This document shows positions 63,688-64,000 of a stretch of 64,000 nucleotides of DNA, piece by piece. Source of the DNA: Leptotrichia sp. HSP-342 (GTDB taxonomy: Bacteria; Fusobacteriota; Fusobacteriia; Fusobacteriales; Leptotrichiaceae); contig NZ_CP165646.1 of assembly GCF_041199995.1 (NCBI RefSeq), positions 1,240,001-1,304,000 of the forward strand. The letters run 5' to 3'. The position numbers were made by a program, and so were the translations under genes. Positions within the stretch are counted from its first letter, which is position 1. Each line of letters opens with the position of its first letter. The notes under the pieces are model-generated. The model saw only the letters and a list, made by a program, of their open reading frames with translations. It made no database searches and was not told where the DNA came from.

Positions 63688-64000
63688 CTACACTATCCCC
63701 ATTGATTCGGCTAATTTTTGATCTAGTTCCTTTCCTTTTACATTTGCTTCTCTTGTTAAATGTTGATTCATATAATCCACAAGTATACCTTCGTTTGGAA
63801 GCATTCCCCCTACAAATATTGCCCATCTTAATGTTGCTGTAAAATACAAATCTAACACGGTAAAATTATTTCCTATTACATATTTTTTGCCTTTTAAAAA
63901 TTCAGTTAAGGTATTTAATGCTGTATCGTAATCTCCATAGCCTACACTTCTTCTCTCTTCACTTGATGGAACATCAAAAAACTTGTCAATAAAAGCATAT
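63688..64000 (-). CDS. Glutathione S-transferase-like protein, C-terminal part (runs off the window)
   Basis: The frame enters from the right edge and reads YAFIDKFFDVPSSEERRSVG, YGDYDTALNTLTEFLKGKKY, VIGNNFTVLDLYFTATLRWA and ends with stop 63688-63690. 'L.G..Y..GN.FT..D.Y......W' is the GST C-terminal helical signature. The N-terminal thioredoxin part lies beyond the edge. It may be a GST-like enzyme of unknown substrate. It is upstream of leuD in the same direction. Confidence 0.8.
   Translation of the reverse strand, partial: YAFIDKFFDVPSSEERRSVGYGDYDTALNTLTEFLKGKKYVIGNNFTVLDLYFTATLRWAIFVGGMLPNEGILVDYMNQHLTREANVKGKELDQKLAESMGIV

Overview
The window looks like a chromosomal segment of a Leptotrichia-like member of the Fusobacteria. 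The DNA is very AT-rich, a complete lipid A block (lpxC-fabZ-lpxA-lpxI-lpxB) and Lol/OmpA proteins imply an outer membrane, isoprenoids are made by the mevalonate route (mvaS, mvaA), and many short secreted or lipoprotein ORFs sit between housekeeping genes. This assignment comes from gene content only; no database was searched. Almost every gene is on the minus strand, so coordinates run opposite to transcription. The main plus-strand genes are a 125-aa ORF at 8973, an XRE/S24 repressor at 26945 with a 58-aa partner, the mevalonate genes (40437-43654) and a broken IS630/ATPase block (5116-7253).

Layout. 1-4785: a MATE exporter 5' end and the lipid A genes. 5116-7253: an AAA_14/DUF4143 ATPase gene split near its 5' end by a dead IS630-family element. 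7316-15763: histidine genes hisZ-hisG-hisD and, further downstream, hisC and hisB, interspersed with an intact ATPase paralogue, secreted proteins and a split LprI-like gene. 15979-24478: secreted protein, NUDIX hydrolase, then a near-complete folate set (folB-folK-folE and folC-folP), separated by four accessory ORFs of which one is a GAD/DUF1851-type immunity protein. 24607-27802: galU, secreted and PH/SHOCT proteins, and the S24 repressor. 27803-30365: an IS graveyard (IS5-type and IS200/IS605-type remnants and a copy of the ilvC 3' end) around tmk. 30366-40180: cdd, dinB, lolD plus a Lol permease, a Deg-like protease, nrdR, a PTS EIIA, recO, a LolA-like carrier and mreC. 40437-43654: mvaS, a sugar O-acetyltransferase and mvaA. 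43717-46979: groES-groEL under a CIRCE/HrcA operator, with an intact IS30 element just upstream of its promoter. 47023-52917: ilvC, an FxLYD lipoprotein, an AlkD-like protein, an hsdS remnant and a methyltransferase. 53099-63604: a His-tailed EamA exporter, an ABC ATPase, leuB, duplicated OmpA-like genes, a DinJ/YafQ toxin-antitoxin pair, lipoproteins, small paralogous ORFs and leuD. A GST-like gene 3' end closes the window.

Themes. (i) Biosynthetic operons (his, fol, leu) are interrupted by cassettes of small, unknown, often secreted or immunity-like ORFs. (ii) A family of roughly 105-130 bp palindrome-ended sequences (17371, 39439, 49768, about 50387, about 3259, plus a partial one at 50776) has ends resembling those of the IS630 element at 5139-6064. 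I infer that these are MITEs, and several end within a few bases of minus-strand stop codons. (iii) Decay is widespread: IS630, IS5, IS200/IS605, IS3, ATPase, hsdS and probably an LprI-like gene all carry frameshifts or stops, several in poly-A tracts. I did not find a convincing wholly new defence or metabolic system. The best candidates for new biology are the folate-embedded immunity-like cassette, the S24 repressor with its 58-aa partner, the His-rich exporter tail and the MITE family.
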